DNA of 64,000 nt from Planctomycetales bacterium (GTDB lineage Bacteria > Planctomycetota > Planctomycetia > Isosphaerales > Isosphaeraceae), in contig DAIDHB010000198.1 in assembly GCA_027452145.1 (NCBI GenBank), positions 51,380-115,379 on the forward strand. The letters are read 5' to 3'. The notes under the pieces are model-generated. The model ran no database searches. It saw only the letters and a program-made list of their open reading frames with translations, and was not told where the DNA came from. Made by a program: the position numbers and the translations under genes. Positions 56,589 to 64,000 of this stretch are shown here, one piece after another (position 1 is the stretch's first letter; every line of letters begins with the position of its first letter).

Positions 56589-56880
56589 AGCCCAGCCCAG
56601 GCGAGGCGATCCGCCCATGCCGGGCTCGAATCAGGGTGTTCGGCGAGAAGTGTCAGAAGCCCCTATCTCCAGGATGTGTCACTTTCGCAAATTCTGTACG
56701 GCCCCCCGGCGAAATTACTCTGGATTTCGATCGTAACCTCATGGGATAAAACAACTTAAAAAATTCCAAAAATTCCCAAAGTTTTCCGCAGTCACCACAG
56801 ATTGCCCAGACCTCACAAGCCGGCCCCCCGTCACGTTCGCCAGCCATGGGTTTCTCGAACCGGTCGGAAATGGGGTTCTG

Positions 56881-57855
56881 CTAGACGGCCTGACCGACAG
56901 CGTGGGTCAGGGAGGCGGCCGGTGGGGTTCCGGCTCGCGGGGCGGCCTTTTGCGAGGACAGCAGGGCCGCCAGCAGCGCCGCGTTCGCCCGGCGGTTGCG
57001 GGCGGCGGCGTCGGCCGGGGCGACGGGCGGACACGGGTGATCGACGTGGATCAGGAGGCAGTTCAGGCAGTTGCCCAGCCGGACGCGCGACCAGTCGCCC
57101 AGGATGTCGGCGCCGGCGAGCCGGCCCTCGGCGGCCTCGAGAAACGCGCCGAGGATCGTCGTCGCCTGTTCGAGCCGCAGCAGGCCGGAGTCCCAGTTGA
57201 CCGCCGCGTCCTCCTGGATGAGGACGTCCTTGTCGACCGAGATATACAGCGGATACCGCCGCAGCTCGTCGCGATGGGGATCGAGTGTGGCACGGAGGCC
57301 GTCGGCCGAGGTCAGGGCCTCGGGCAGGAGGGGACGATGGTCGACCTGCGCCCAGCGTCGGCCGCGGAATCGCCGGTGCGCGGACGAGACCACGATCCGG
57401 CCGGCGTCGAGCTCGGGCCACGGGGCGAGCCAGCGATAGGCGTTGTCGAAATCGGTCTCGCCGCCGCAGTGAAACACGCGCCGGAGCATCGGCAGCCGCA
57501 GCGCATGATGCAGCCAGGTCCCGCAATGAAGGAACGGGATCCCGCGCATCCAGTCGGGATGCTTGTCCAGCACCAGCAGGTTGAACGGCTCGCGAATCCG
57601 GCCGAGCAGGGCGAGCGTCACGTGATGGAAATCGCCCGAGCCGTAGAACGTCACGGCAGGCTCGCCGGACGGGCCGGGGAAGATCCGGTCCAGCCAGCCG
57701 CGGAAGCGGCCGAATTCGCGGAACCCGCACGCCAGCCGGACACGCGGCCCCCAGTGTCGCGCCGGAATCCACTCGGCCGAGGGCGCCATCGTGCCGAACA
57801 GGTCGCGCTGGGGCGCGAGGCTGCCGTCCAGGTTCAGGAGGCGGACCCGCAACAT
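56881..57855 (-). CDS. Arginase/ureohydrolase-fold protein
   Basis: A 324-residue protein. Three metal-site motifs of the arginase superfamily are recognisable in altered form: SGDFHHVTLALL (first His), VLDKHPDWMRG (D-x-H-x-D) and YISVDKDVLIQEDAAVNWD (paired Asp). A GDWS near the end fits a late family motif. The superfamily hydrolyses guanidino or acyl-amide groups with two manganese ions. This member is divergent and its substrate is unknown. The ATG at 57855 has GGGGAGAA upstream; in-frame codons further up read as Arg/Pro-rich non-coding sequence. Confidence 0.75.
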   Translation of the reverse strand: MLRVRLLNLDGSLAPQRDLFGTMAPSAEWIPARHWGPRVRLACGFREFGRFRGWLDRIFPGPSGEPAVTFYGSGDFHHVTLALLGRIREPFNLLVLDKHPDWMRGIPFLHCGTWLHHALRLPMLRRVFHCGGETDFDNAYRWLAPWPELDAGRIVVSSAHRRFRGRRWAQVDHRPLLPEALTSADGLRATLDPHRDELRRYPLYISVDKDVLIQEDAAVNWDSGLLRLEQATTILGAFLEAAEGRLAGADILGDWSRVRLGNCLNCLLIHVDHPCPPVAPADAAARNRRANAALLAALLSSQKAAPRAGTPPAASLTHAVGQAV

Positions 57856-58029
57856 CGCGACAGGTTCTCCCCGATTTGGACGGGACCGGATCTCCAGCAC
57901 CGGCGCCGCTCGGGACGGCTTCCATGACGCCGGCCCGGAAGTCGGTCGGCCCCCCGTCATTCAAGAGTGCCGGCGGATCCGACGAAAAACCTAATCGGGA
58001 CTTTCCCCACCCAGGCGGCAGGGATTTTT

Positions 58030-58764
58030 ATGAATTCGACGCTGCTGGTGCTCGCGATCGTTTGCCAGACGGCGGGCGGCACCACCCCCGAGTTTCCGTC
58101 GTCGGTCGCCCAGCCATCGTTTTGCGTGGACGACGTCATCCGCGGCCCGCTGGAGGTCTATGTCCCGCAGCCGGGCGACATCTTCCTGGCGACGGATGAG
58201 TCGTTCTGGCTGAGGCTCGGCCACGCGGTGGTCGGCGGCCGGGGATTCCACCACTCGGGATTCATCTTCGCGAGGCCCGACGGCCGCCTCGGCCTGATCG
58301 AGGCCGGGCCATTCAATGAGCTGGTCGTTCGGGTACTCGACCCGTACCAGCACATGAGCAACCACGTGGCGCGCGGCACGAAGGTGTGGGTCCGGCGGCG
58401 CCGCATCCCGCTGACGCCCGAGCAGTCGGCGCGGCTGACCGCGTTCGCGTCGTCGCACGAGGGCAAGCCGTTCGCGCTTTTGCGAGGGCTCAGCTTCATG
58501 ACGCCATTCTCGCGCCGGGGGGTCCTCCGCACGCCGTTCGTGGGAAAGGTCCACGGCGATCGCGCGCGCTATTTCTGCTCGGAGCTGGTGGTCGAGAGCT
58601 TCGTGGCCGCCGGGCTGATGGACTGTGCCACCGCCCGGCCCGCGGCGACATTGCCGCGCGACCTGTTCTTCGGACACTCGGGCAATCCGTATCTCGACCG
58701 GCATCTGAACATGGACGAGGGCTGGTACCCGCCCACCCGCTGGCTCCCCGGCCCGCCGGAGTGA
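58030..58764 (+). CDS. Secreted YiiX/YebB-like NlpC/P60-superfamily cysteine hydrolase
   Basis: A 244-residue protein with a signal-like N-terminus (MNSTLLVLAIVCQTAGG). The domain has VPQPGDIFLATDESFWLRLG, His-containing GHAVVGGRGFHHSGF and the cysteine in RYFCSELVVESF. This order (PGD, His, then Cys) matches the permuted NlpC/P60 group that includes YiiX and YebB, thought to act on lipid- or peptide-linked amide or thioester bonds. It is divergent from the arginase-like gene. The start at 58030 is preferred over an upstream in-frame ATG because of the signal sequence. Confidence 0.8.
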   Translation: MNSTLLVLAIVCQTAGGTTPEFPSSVAQPSFCVDDVIRGPLEVYVPQPGDIFLATDESFWLRLGHAVVGGRGFHHSGFIFARPDGRLGLIEAGPFNELVVRVLDPYQHMSNHVARGTKVWVRRRRIPLTPEQSARLTAFASSHEGKPFALLRGLSFMTPFSRRGVLRTPFVGKVHGDRARYFCSELVVESFVAAGLMDCATARPAATLPRDLFFGHSGNPYLDRHLNMDEGWYPPTRWLPGPPE

Positions 58765-58892
58765 AATCGGGGCGAGCGGCGGCGGGAGAATACACCGGGA
58801 AGATTGAACCCCAGCGGACACAGAGATCACACAGAAGAGGGCATTGAGAGGAATCGCACAATCAAGGAATTCGGACACTTCTTGCGGGACGA

Positions 58893-58966
58893 CTCGCTGG
58901 ACACCACCAGGAATCGCCCCGAAGGGAAGGGAAGGGAAGGGGCGATTCCTGGTGGAGTCCAGCGAG
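58893..58966. repeat. 28-bp-arm inverted repeat with GAAGG loop
   Basis: Left arm 58893-58920 and right arm 58939-58966 pair with one mismatch; the loop is an 18-nt run of GAAGGG units. It lies between the convergent YiiX-like and AT-hook genes and could act as a bidirectional terminator. Similar GGGAAGGGAAGG runs occur before the VanZ gene (about 59745-59765). Confidence 0.85.
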
Positions 58967-58985
58967 ATATCCTCGATTCCGAGCA

Positions 58986-59483
58986 TCAGGCGCGCTCGGC
59001 GTGCGCGGCCTGGTAGAGCAGCCGGCGGGTGCGCCTCAGGCTCTCCTCGACCTCCTCGAGGCCGCCCAGGGTCATGACGCGGAAGAGCAGGCGATCGATC
59101 TCGGTCTCGATTTCCGTCAGGTGGACCTGCCGGCCGCCCGACCGGCGCGCCGGCTCGAGCGAGACCCCGTTGCCGGCCGCGTGGTGCCCGTTGGCATGCG
59201 CCGACTTGGGCTTGCGGCCGCGCTTCTTGCCCGTGTAGGGCGGCTTCTCGGCGGTGGCCGTCGAGGACGCGCCCGAGCCCTTGGGCCGGCCGCCCTTGAT
59301 GTTCCCCGTCAGGCCCATCTGCGACCGCTGCTTGTTCACCAGCGACTGGCTGATTTCGCCCTCATTCCCGGCCTTCTGCCACTCTTCATTGACGACCCGG
59401 ACGTTGGCGTGCGGGTTGTCCTCGAGGACCTGACGGACGAATCCGGTCTTGCCCTCATCCGCTTGCATTTTCGGCCTTGCCAT
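58986..59483 (-). CDS. Putative DNA-binding protein with AT-hook-like motifs
   Basis: A 165-residue basic protein. The N-terminal 60 residues (MARPKMQADEGKTGFVRQVL, DNPHANVRVVNEEWQKAG, SLVNKQRSQMG) look like a small helix-turn-helix-type domain. The middle has two AT-hook-like elements, GGRPKGSG and KRGRKPKS. The C-terminus is a helical segment (IETEIDRLLFRVMTLGGLEE). This layout suggests a nucleoid-associated or regulatory protein. The family appears planctomycete-restricted to my knowledge and is uncharacterised. AGGAGATGCAATC precedes the ATG. The upstream 285 bp are less GC-rich than average and shared with the VanZ gene. Confidence 0.7.
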   Translation of the reverse strand: MARPKMQADEGKTGFVRQVLEDNPHANVRVVNEEWQKAGNEGEISQSLVNKQRSQMGLTGNIKGGRPKGSGASSTATAEKPPYTGKKRGRKPKSAHANGHHAAGNGVSLEPARRSGGRQVHLTEIETEIDRLLFRVMTLGGLEEVEESLRRTRRLLYQAAHAERA

Positions 59484-59768
59484 GATTGCATCTCCTGTTG
59501 AATTTCGGCTCGCACGTGCGAACGCGAACGCGTTGATTTGGTAAAGCATACACAATTTCGCGGAGGCTTGTCGCAATAATCGATAGTGTGGTGCAAGGAT
59601 TTTTTCCCTCGGGAAATGGGGTATTGTGCACGTGTATCCCGGTGCGGAGGCCGCACGCGGAGTGCGTTGCCCGGCGGGAGTCGCGACGCCGTTCCACCGT
59701 TTCGCCCCAGGAATCCGGGCTGGGAAAGGGAACGCGAGGGAAGGAACGGGAAGGGAAGGGAAGGCCCG

Positions 59769-60206
59769 ATGAGAATGCGACGCGCGGCGGCCCTGGTGGT
59801 GCTCGCCGGTTATGTGGTGTTCCTGCTGGACCTGGCGCTGCTGCGGTTCCCCGCGGCGCGACCCGAGCACAATGCGATCCCCTTCCGCTCGGTGATCCGC
59901 GACTGGCGGAGCGGGGGCAGTCTGTTCGTCTGGAATTTCGTGGGGAATCTCGTCGCGTTCGTGCCCTTCGGCATGATCCCCTCGGCGCTGTGGGGGCGGC
60001 GGACGGGGATTTTCCAGGCGGCGGCCTTCAGCCTGGCATGCAGCGCTTTGATCGAGTCGATCCAGTATTTCAGCGGACGACGGGTCGCCGACGTGGATGA
60101 CCTGATCCTCAACACCGTCGGAGGAATCCTGGGATACGGACTCCTGACGCTCTGCGCCCGACTGATGCGGGCGCGGGTAGGCGACTCTGGCGAACCGGCG
60201 ACGTGA
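59769..60206 (+). CDS. VanZ-like membrane protein
   Basis: A 145-residue membrane protein with about four hydrophobic helices. The VanZ pattern is visible: NAIPFRSVIRDW, WNFVGNLVAFVPFGMIPSAL, LIESIQYFSGRRVADVDDLI and LNTVGGILGYGLL. VanZ-like proteins include one linked to teicoplanin resistance, but most are of unknown role. The last five residues GEPAT and the stop TGA come from the palindromic element at 60189-60288. GGGAAGGGAAGG lies upstream of the ATG. The convergent endonuclease III-like gene is on the other side of the element. Confidence 0.85.
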   Translation: MRMRRAAALVVLAGYVVFLLDLALLRFPAARPEHNAIPFRSVIRDWRSGGSLFVWNFVGNLVAFVPFGMIPSALWGRRTGIFQAAAFSLACSALIESIQYFSGRRVADVDDLILNTVGGILGYGLLTLCARLMRARVGDSGEPAT

Positions 60207-60288
60207 GTCGCCGGGTCATTCCCCGGCGAACCGGCGACTGTTGGTGACGGGACGCCCTGCACCCGGCGACTCACGTCGCCGGTTCGCC
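60189..60288. repeat. REPIN-like palindromic element, copy 3
   Basis: Left arm 60189-60216 (GGCGAACCGGCGACGTGAGT...) and right arm 60261-60288 (...CACGTCGCCGGTTCGCC), plus a partial extra arm near 60223-60240. It supplies the VanZ stop codon and ends 11 nt before the stop of the minus-strand endonuclease III-like gene. Confidence 0.85.
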
Positions 60289-60299
60289 AGGATCGTTTT

Positions 60300-61226
60300 T
60301 TACTTCACGCCGGGCTTGCCGCGGGCGGCCTTGGGCGCAGGGGCGGCTTCCTTGGCGGGGCGGGCGGGGGCCTTCCGCGAGGTAGGAGACGGTTCGACCG
60401 CGGCGGCGGCGGCAGCGGCGGCAGCGGCAGCGGCAGCCGCGGCCGCAGTCGCGGCGCGGGCGGGTTTGGCCGCGGGCTGGGGCTCCTTTTCCTTTTCCTT
60501 GTCCTTGTCCTTCGGCCGGGCCCTGGCGGCCCTGGCGTCGGCCTCGGCCTGCTGCTTGCGGGCCTGGGCGTACGGGCAGATCTTGCGGAGCTCGCAGCGC
60601 GGGCAATCGGGCTCGCCCTCGACGCAGGTGTCGTTGGCCAGGTCCTCGATCAGGTCGAGGAACTCGGCGCCGCGGTTCTTGGGGACGGCGCGCTCGAGCA
60701 CGGCGCGGAGCTCGGGGATCGTCGCCTCGTTGATGCCCAGGCGCCCCAGCGCGCGCTGCGCGTCCCTGTCGACCGGGATGGCGTGGCCTCCGAGCGCCTG
60801 CTGGATCACGGTCGCGAGGACGTAATCCGAGTTGAACGCCTCATAGCCCTGGAGGACCTTGAGCGCCTCCTTGAGCGGCTTCTTGGTCAGCGCGTCGAGG
60901 TTGAAGCCATAGGTGCGGTTGAAGAGCTGGCGGAGGAACTTGCGGATGCGCTTCGCGCGTTCCTCGGGGTCGGGGATGCCGGCGAGGCTCTCGCGGATCT
61001 CCTCGACGCCGCTGACGCGTACCTCGTTCCAGTCGAAGAATTCGTCCTTGAATCGCGAGAGGGCCTGGTTGGCGTTCTCGCGGGTGGTCCCCTCGTGGCA
61101 GATGCCGTAGACGACCGCCTTGAGGACCGAGAGCCGCTTGTCGCCGCGGTCGCCCTTGAGCTTGTACCGCCGCTTGAGCAGCGTGAAGACGTCGGTGAGG
61201 AACTGCGCCTTGCTCTGTGTTGCCAT
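60300..61226 (-). CDS. Endonuclease III-like HhH-GPD protein with iron-sulfur motif and poly-Ala tail
   Basis: A 308-residue protein. The HhH-GPD fold is indicated by RRYKLKGDRGDKRLSVLKAV, the hairpin region GYEAFNSDYVLATVIQQA and the catalytic-type Asp in IPVDRDAQRALGRLG. The iron-sulfur cluster loop C-x6-C-x2-C-x5-C of endonuclease III is exact (CVEGEPDCPRCELRKIC). The lysine normally found in the hairpin of bifunctional enzymes (GRKT) is absent, so strand-cleaving lyase activity is doubtful. The C-terminal 90 residues are basic and low complexity with about 17 alanines in a row. The gene follows rbfA on the same strand. Confidence 0.8.
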   Translation of the reverse strand: MATQSKAQFLTDVFTLLKRRYKLKGDRGDKRLSVLKAVVYGICHEGTTRENANQALSRFKDEFFDWNEVRVSGVEEIRESLAGIPDPEERAKRIRKFLRQLFNRTYGFNLDALTKKPLKEALKVLQGYEAFNSDYVLATVIQQALGGHAIPVDRDAQRALGRLGINEATIPELRAVLERAVPKNRGAEFLDLIEDLANDTCVEGEPDCPRCELRKICPYAQARKQQAEADARAARARPKDKDKEKEKEPQPAAKPARAATAAAAAAAAAAAAAAAAVEPSPTSRKAPARPAKEAAPAPKAARGKPGVK

Positions 61227-61305
61227 GGGCCTGGTCGATTCGATTGGTTCGGGATTCGGTCGTGACCGTGTGGAGGCGATGGGACGTCGTGCGGGGCGGG
61301 GGGCT

Positions 61306-61824
61306 TCAGGTCCCCCCCGCGTCGGGCACCTCGCGCTCGCGGGGGTCGGGACCGGGGGCGGGTTCGGTCTCGGTCTCGGTCTCGGACTCGGTCTCGGACT
61401 CGGTCTCGTTCAGATCCTCGCCGGGAACGTGGTCCTGGCGGTCGACGGCGCCGGGCGCCGCGGCCTCGGCGTCCCGACGATCCGAGGCGACGGCCTCGTC
61501 GATCAGGCGGCCGATCTCGACGGACCTCTTCACACTGTCGTCGAGCGAGAACGACAGCACGGGCGTGAACCGGGTCTGGAGCCGCGCCGCGACGCGGGCC
61601 TGGAGGAACCCGGTGGCGTGGGTGAGGCCCTCCATCGCCCGCTTGCGCTCGGACGGATTGCCCATAATCGACACGAAGACCTTCGCCTGGCGCAGGTCGC
61701 CGGAGACCTCCACGCGGAGCACGGTGACCGCGCGGACGCGGGGGTCGGCCACGTCGAAGAGGATCGACGTGGCGACGACCTCGCGGATCGCCTCGGCCAT
61801 GCGGAGACTTCGGTGAGAGGGCAT
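61306..61824 (-). CDS. rbfA: Ribosome-binding factor A
   Basis: A 172-residue protein that aids 30S maturation. The KH-like core (about 1-115) has RMAEAIREVVATSILFD, VSGDLRQAKVFVSI and RFTPVLSFSLDDSVKRS. An acidic Glu/Thr/Ser tail (ETESETESETETETE) extends past the normal end; it is encoded by a hexamer microsatellite (about 61362-61410). It lies 94 bp after infB on the same strand, the standard infB-rbfA order. Confidence 0.93.
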   Translation of the reverse strand: MPSHRSLRMAEAIREVVATSILFDVADPRVRAVTVLRVEVSGDLRQAKVFVSIMGNPSERKRAMEGLTHATGFLQARVAARLQTRFTPVLSFSLDDSVKRSVEIGRLIDEAVASDRRDAEAAAPGAVDRQDHVPGEDLNETESETESETETETEPAPGPDPREREVPDAGGT

Positions 61825-61918
61825 CGATGGGATTCCAACCGGGTGCGCGGCGCGCCGCGCGGGGGTCGGGCCGGATCGGAGGAGCCGGCACCCGCCGCCG
61901 CGCGGCCCGCCGCCGGGC

Positions 61919-64000
61919 TTACAAGGTCCGCCGGATGATGTCGACGCGGTAAGACTCGATGACGTCGCCGACCTTGATGTCGTCGAAGTTGCCGATCTTG
62001 ATGCCGCATTCGAAGTTCTGGGGGACTTCCTTGACGTCGTCCTTGAACCGCTTGAGCGCGTCGATGGCGCCCTTGTAGATCTCGCGCCCCTCGCGGAACA
62101 GCCGGACCTTGGCCGAGCGCTCGATGGTACCCTGGGTGACGAAGCAGCCGGCGACGGCCCCGACCTTGGAGATCTTGAAGACCTGGCGGACGACGGCGCG
62201 GCCGAGGTGGACTTCCTTGACCTCGGGGACGAGCATGCCCTCGACGGCCTTCTTCACGTCGTCGGTGACCTGGTAGATGATGTCGTACCGGCGGATCTCG
62301 ATCTTCTTCTCCTCGGCCATCGAGACGGCGCGGTCCTCCGGCGCGACGCGGAAGCCGATGACGATCGCCTGCGAGGCGTCGGCCAGGACGATGTCGCTCT
62401 CGGTGATCCCGCCGACCCCCTTGAGCAGGATGCGGACGGGGACCTCCTCGTTCTGGAGCTTGTCGAGCTCCTTGGTGAGGGCCTCGATCGAGCCCTGGAC
62501 GTCGGCCTTGAGGATGAGGTTGAGGCTCTTGACCTTGCGCTCGGCCATCTTGCTGTAGAGGTTCTCCAGCGTGACGGCCTGGCGCTCGCCCTGGGCGGCG
62601 TCGCGGGCGCGCTGGCGGCGGTCCTCGGCGACCTCGCGGGCGCGGGTGATGTCGTCGACGACGACGAACTCCTCGCCGGCGCCGGGGACGACGTCGAGGC
62701 CCGAGACCTCGACGGGCGTCGAGGGGCCGGCCTCGTCGACCAGGTGGCCCTTGTCGTCGAAGAGGGCCCGGACGCGGCCGAAGCCGTCGCCGCAGACCAT
62801 CACGTCGCCGACCCTGAGCGTCCCCTGCTGGACCAGCACGCTGGCCACGACGCCCCGGCCCTCGGAGAGCTTGGCCTCGAGGCAGGTGCCGGTGGCCGGG
62901 CGGTCGGGGTCGGCCTTCAACTCGTTGAGCTCGGCGATCAGCTCGAGGTGCTCGAGCAGCTCGGGGATCCCCTGGCCGGTGGTCGCCGAGGTCTTGACGA
63001 TCTCGGTCTCACCGCCCCACTCCACCGGGTTGAGGCCCTGCTGCGACAGCTCGCCGTAGATCTTGTTGATATTCGCGGACGAGTCGACGTTGGGCAGGTC
63101 GATCTTGTTGAGCGCCACCACGATCGGCACCTCGGCCGCCTTGGCGTGCGCGATGGCCTCGATCGTCTGGGGCATGACGCCGTCGTCGGCCGCGACGACC
63201 AGGACGACGATGTCCGTGACATTCGCCCCGCGGGCCCGCATGGCGGTGAACGCCTCGTGGCCGGGGGTGTCGACGAACGTGATCTTGCCGCGGTCCGAAT
63301 CGATCTGGTAGGCGCCGATGTGCTGGGTGATGCCGCCGCTCTCGGAGTCGACCACGTTGGCCCTGCGGATGCGGTCCAGGAGCGACGTCTTGCCGTGGTC
63401 GACGTGGCCGAGGATGGTGATGACCGGCGGCCGGGGCCGCAGGTCCTCGGGCGCGATGGAGGCGTTGTAGACGTCGTAGAAGTCTTCCTCGGTGGTGCGC
63501 TCGTGCACGACGCGGAGCTCGATGCCGAACTCCATGGAGAGCATCACCGCCAGCTCCTCGTCGAGGGTGGTGTTGATGGTCACCATCTGGTTCATGGACA
63601 TCAGCTTGCGCAGCAGGTCGTTGGCCTTGACGCCGATGGCCTCGGAGAGGGCCCGGACGGTCAGCGGGGGCTCGATCTCGGCGTGGGACTTCCTGGTGGG
63701 GGCGAGGGCCGCGCGATGGCCGCCGCGGGGCTTGCGTCCCCCTCGGGAGCGTCGGGATTCCTCCTCGTCGGAGAGGAGGACGGATGCGGAGACCGGCGAG
63801 GAGACGCGGCGTTCGCCAGCGCGTTCGCTCCGGCGGGCGCGGCGGCCGGCGCGGTCGGCGGGCGAACCGAGGCGTCCGCCGGCCTTCTTGCGCTCCTCCT
63901 CGTCGTCGACGGGGGGCGGGGGCGCGATCGGGGCACCGAGGGGCGCGCCGGGGCGGCGGACTGCCGGCCCGGTCGGGGGCCCGCCCGGCCGCGGGGGCCC
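61919..64000 (-). CDS. infB: Translation initiation factor IF-2, C-terminal part (N-terminus outside window)
   Basis: The frame is open from TAA at 61919 to the window end; the start is beyond 64000. The GTPase domain has GHVDHGKTS (G1), VDTPGHEAF (G3) and ALNKIDLPN (G4). Domains II to C2 follow, with [20 protein letters not shown] and [18 protein letters not shown] near the end. The visible N-terminal part holds the end of the IF2_N region (KANDLLRKL) and an Arg/Ser/Pro-rich disordered linker. IF-2 delivers fMet-tRNA to the ribosome. An ATG at 63601 is internal and not the real start. Confidence 0.97.
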   Translation of the reverse strand, partial: GPPRPGGPPTGPAVRRPGAPLGAPIAPPPPVDDEEERKKAGGRLGSPADRAGRRARRSERAGERRVSSPVSASVLLSDEEESRRSRGGRKPRGGHRAALAPTRKSHAEIEPPLTVRALSEAIGVKANDLLRKLMSMNQMVTINTTLDEELAVMLSMEFGIELRVVHERTTEEDFYDVYNASIAPEDLRPRPPVITILGHVDHGKTSLLDRIRRANVVDSESGGITQHIGAYQIDSDRGKITFVDTPGHEAFTAMRARGANVTDIVVLVVAADDGVMPQTIEAIAHAKAAEVPIVVALNKIDLPNVDSSANINKIYGELSQQGLNPVEWGGETEIVKTSATTGQGIPELLEHLELIAELNELKADPDRPATGTCLEAKLSEGRGVVASVLVQQGTLRVGDVMVCGDGFGRVRALFDDKGHLVDEAGPSTPVEVSGLDVVPGAGEEFVVVDDITRAREVAEDRRQRARDAAQGERQAVTLENLYSKMAERKVKSLNLILKADVQGSIEALTKELDKLQNEEVPVRILLKGVGGITESDIVLADASQAIVIGFRVAPEDRAVSMAEEKKIEIRRYDIIYQVTDDVKKAVEGMLVPEVKEVHLGRAVVRQVFKISKVGAVAGCFVTQGTIERSAKVRLFREGREIYKGAIDALKRFKDDVKEVPQNFECGIKIGNFDDIKVGDVIESYRVDIIRRTL

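Larger units (their letters stand above)
55997..56880. other. Repeat-rich intergenic region
   Basis: About 880 bp without a supported gene. It contains the 43-bp array (56115-56360), REPIN-like copy 2 (56512-56588) and an unusually AT-rich stretch around 56640-56830. ORFs across the array encode repetitive CHQVPP-type peptides and look spurious. Confidence 0.55.

Noticed and set aside
63661..63936. 91-codon minus-strand ORF near the right edge
   Set aside because: It lies in another frame within the infB linker, whose own frame stays open to the window end.

Overview
This window is a very GC-rich bacterial chromosome segment that looks like a planctomycete, most likely of the Isosphaeraceae. 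That is inferred from gene content and composition: a DUF1552 protein, a PEP-CTERM protein with HAF repeats, a Uma2-type nuclease, a paired small protein plus retropepsin, long TPR proteins, a 'WIRVGPGQYV' protein and many intergenic palindromes. No rRNA, tRNA, CRISPR array, prophage or transposase gene was seen. About 45 protein genes are supported. Two run off the window edges: the DUF1552 protein on the left and infB on the right.

Layout. 1-12.3 kb: DUF1552 protein end, membrane TPR protein, large-subunit catalase, TPR lipoprotein, polytopic membrane protein, an amino-acid-type ABC importer (fused binding protein/permease plus ATPase) and a GT21 ceramide glucosyltransferase-like enzyme. 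12.4-17.7 kb: small secreted protein, Gly/Tyr/Met-rich PDZ protein, AsmA-like protein, Uma2 protein and a VapBC-type module. 17.7-29.9 kb: housekeeping enzymes (aroC, purC, guaA, acyl-CoA ligase) among secreted proteins (galactose-binding-like, C45 hydrolase, PEP-CTERM/HAF, Dabb). 30.6-39.6 kb: a tightly packed eight-gene glycan cluster with two GT9 and two GT4 glycosyltransferases, a GmhB-like phosphatase, a carbamoyltransferase, a GT2 and a radical SAM/SPASM enzyme. 39.6-44.1 kb: ExbB/MotA-like channel subunit and a 1094-residue TPR protein. 45.4-52.5 kb: a signalling island with a globin-type sensor kinase, a double receiver protein, a REC-PAS-PAS kinase, an ANTAR regulator and an opposing PAS-PAS-GAF kinase. 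53-61 kb: disordered envelope-type protein, retropepsin pair with an internal stop, arginase-fold protein, YiiX-like hydrolase, AT-hook protein, VanZ and an endonuclease III relative. 61.3-64 kb: rbfA and infB.

The most unusual content lies between and at the ends of genes. At least six families of palindromic or tandem repeats occur. A REPIN-like family has three copies, two of which supply the stop codon and the same last five residues (GEPAT) to unrelated genes. A composite element of about 240 bp is present twice in opposite orientations, each copy just past a stop codon. A 102-bp inverted repeat has half-copies flanking the catalase gene. There is also a 15-unit heptamer array and a degenerate array with a period near 43 bp. 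In the signalling island, the globin domain has leucine where the haem-ligating histidine is expected.
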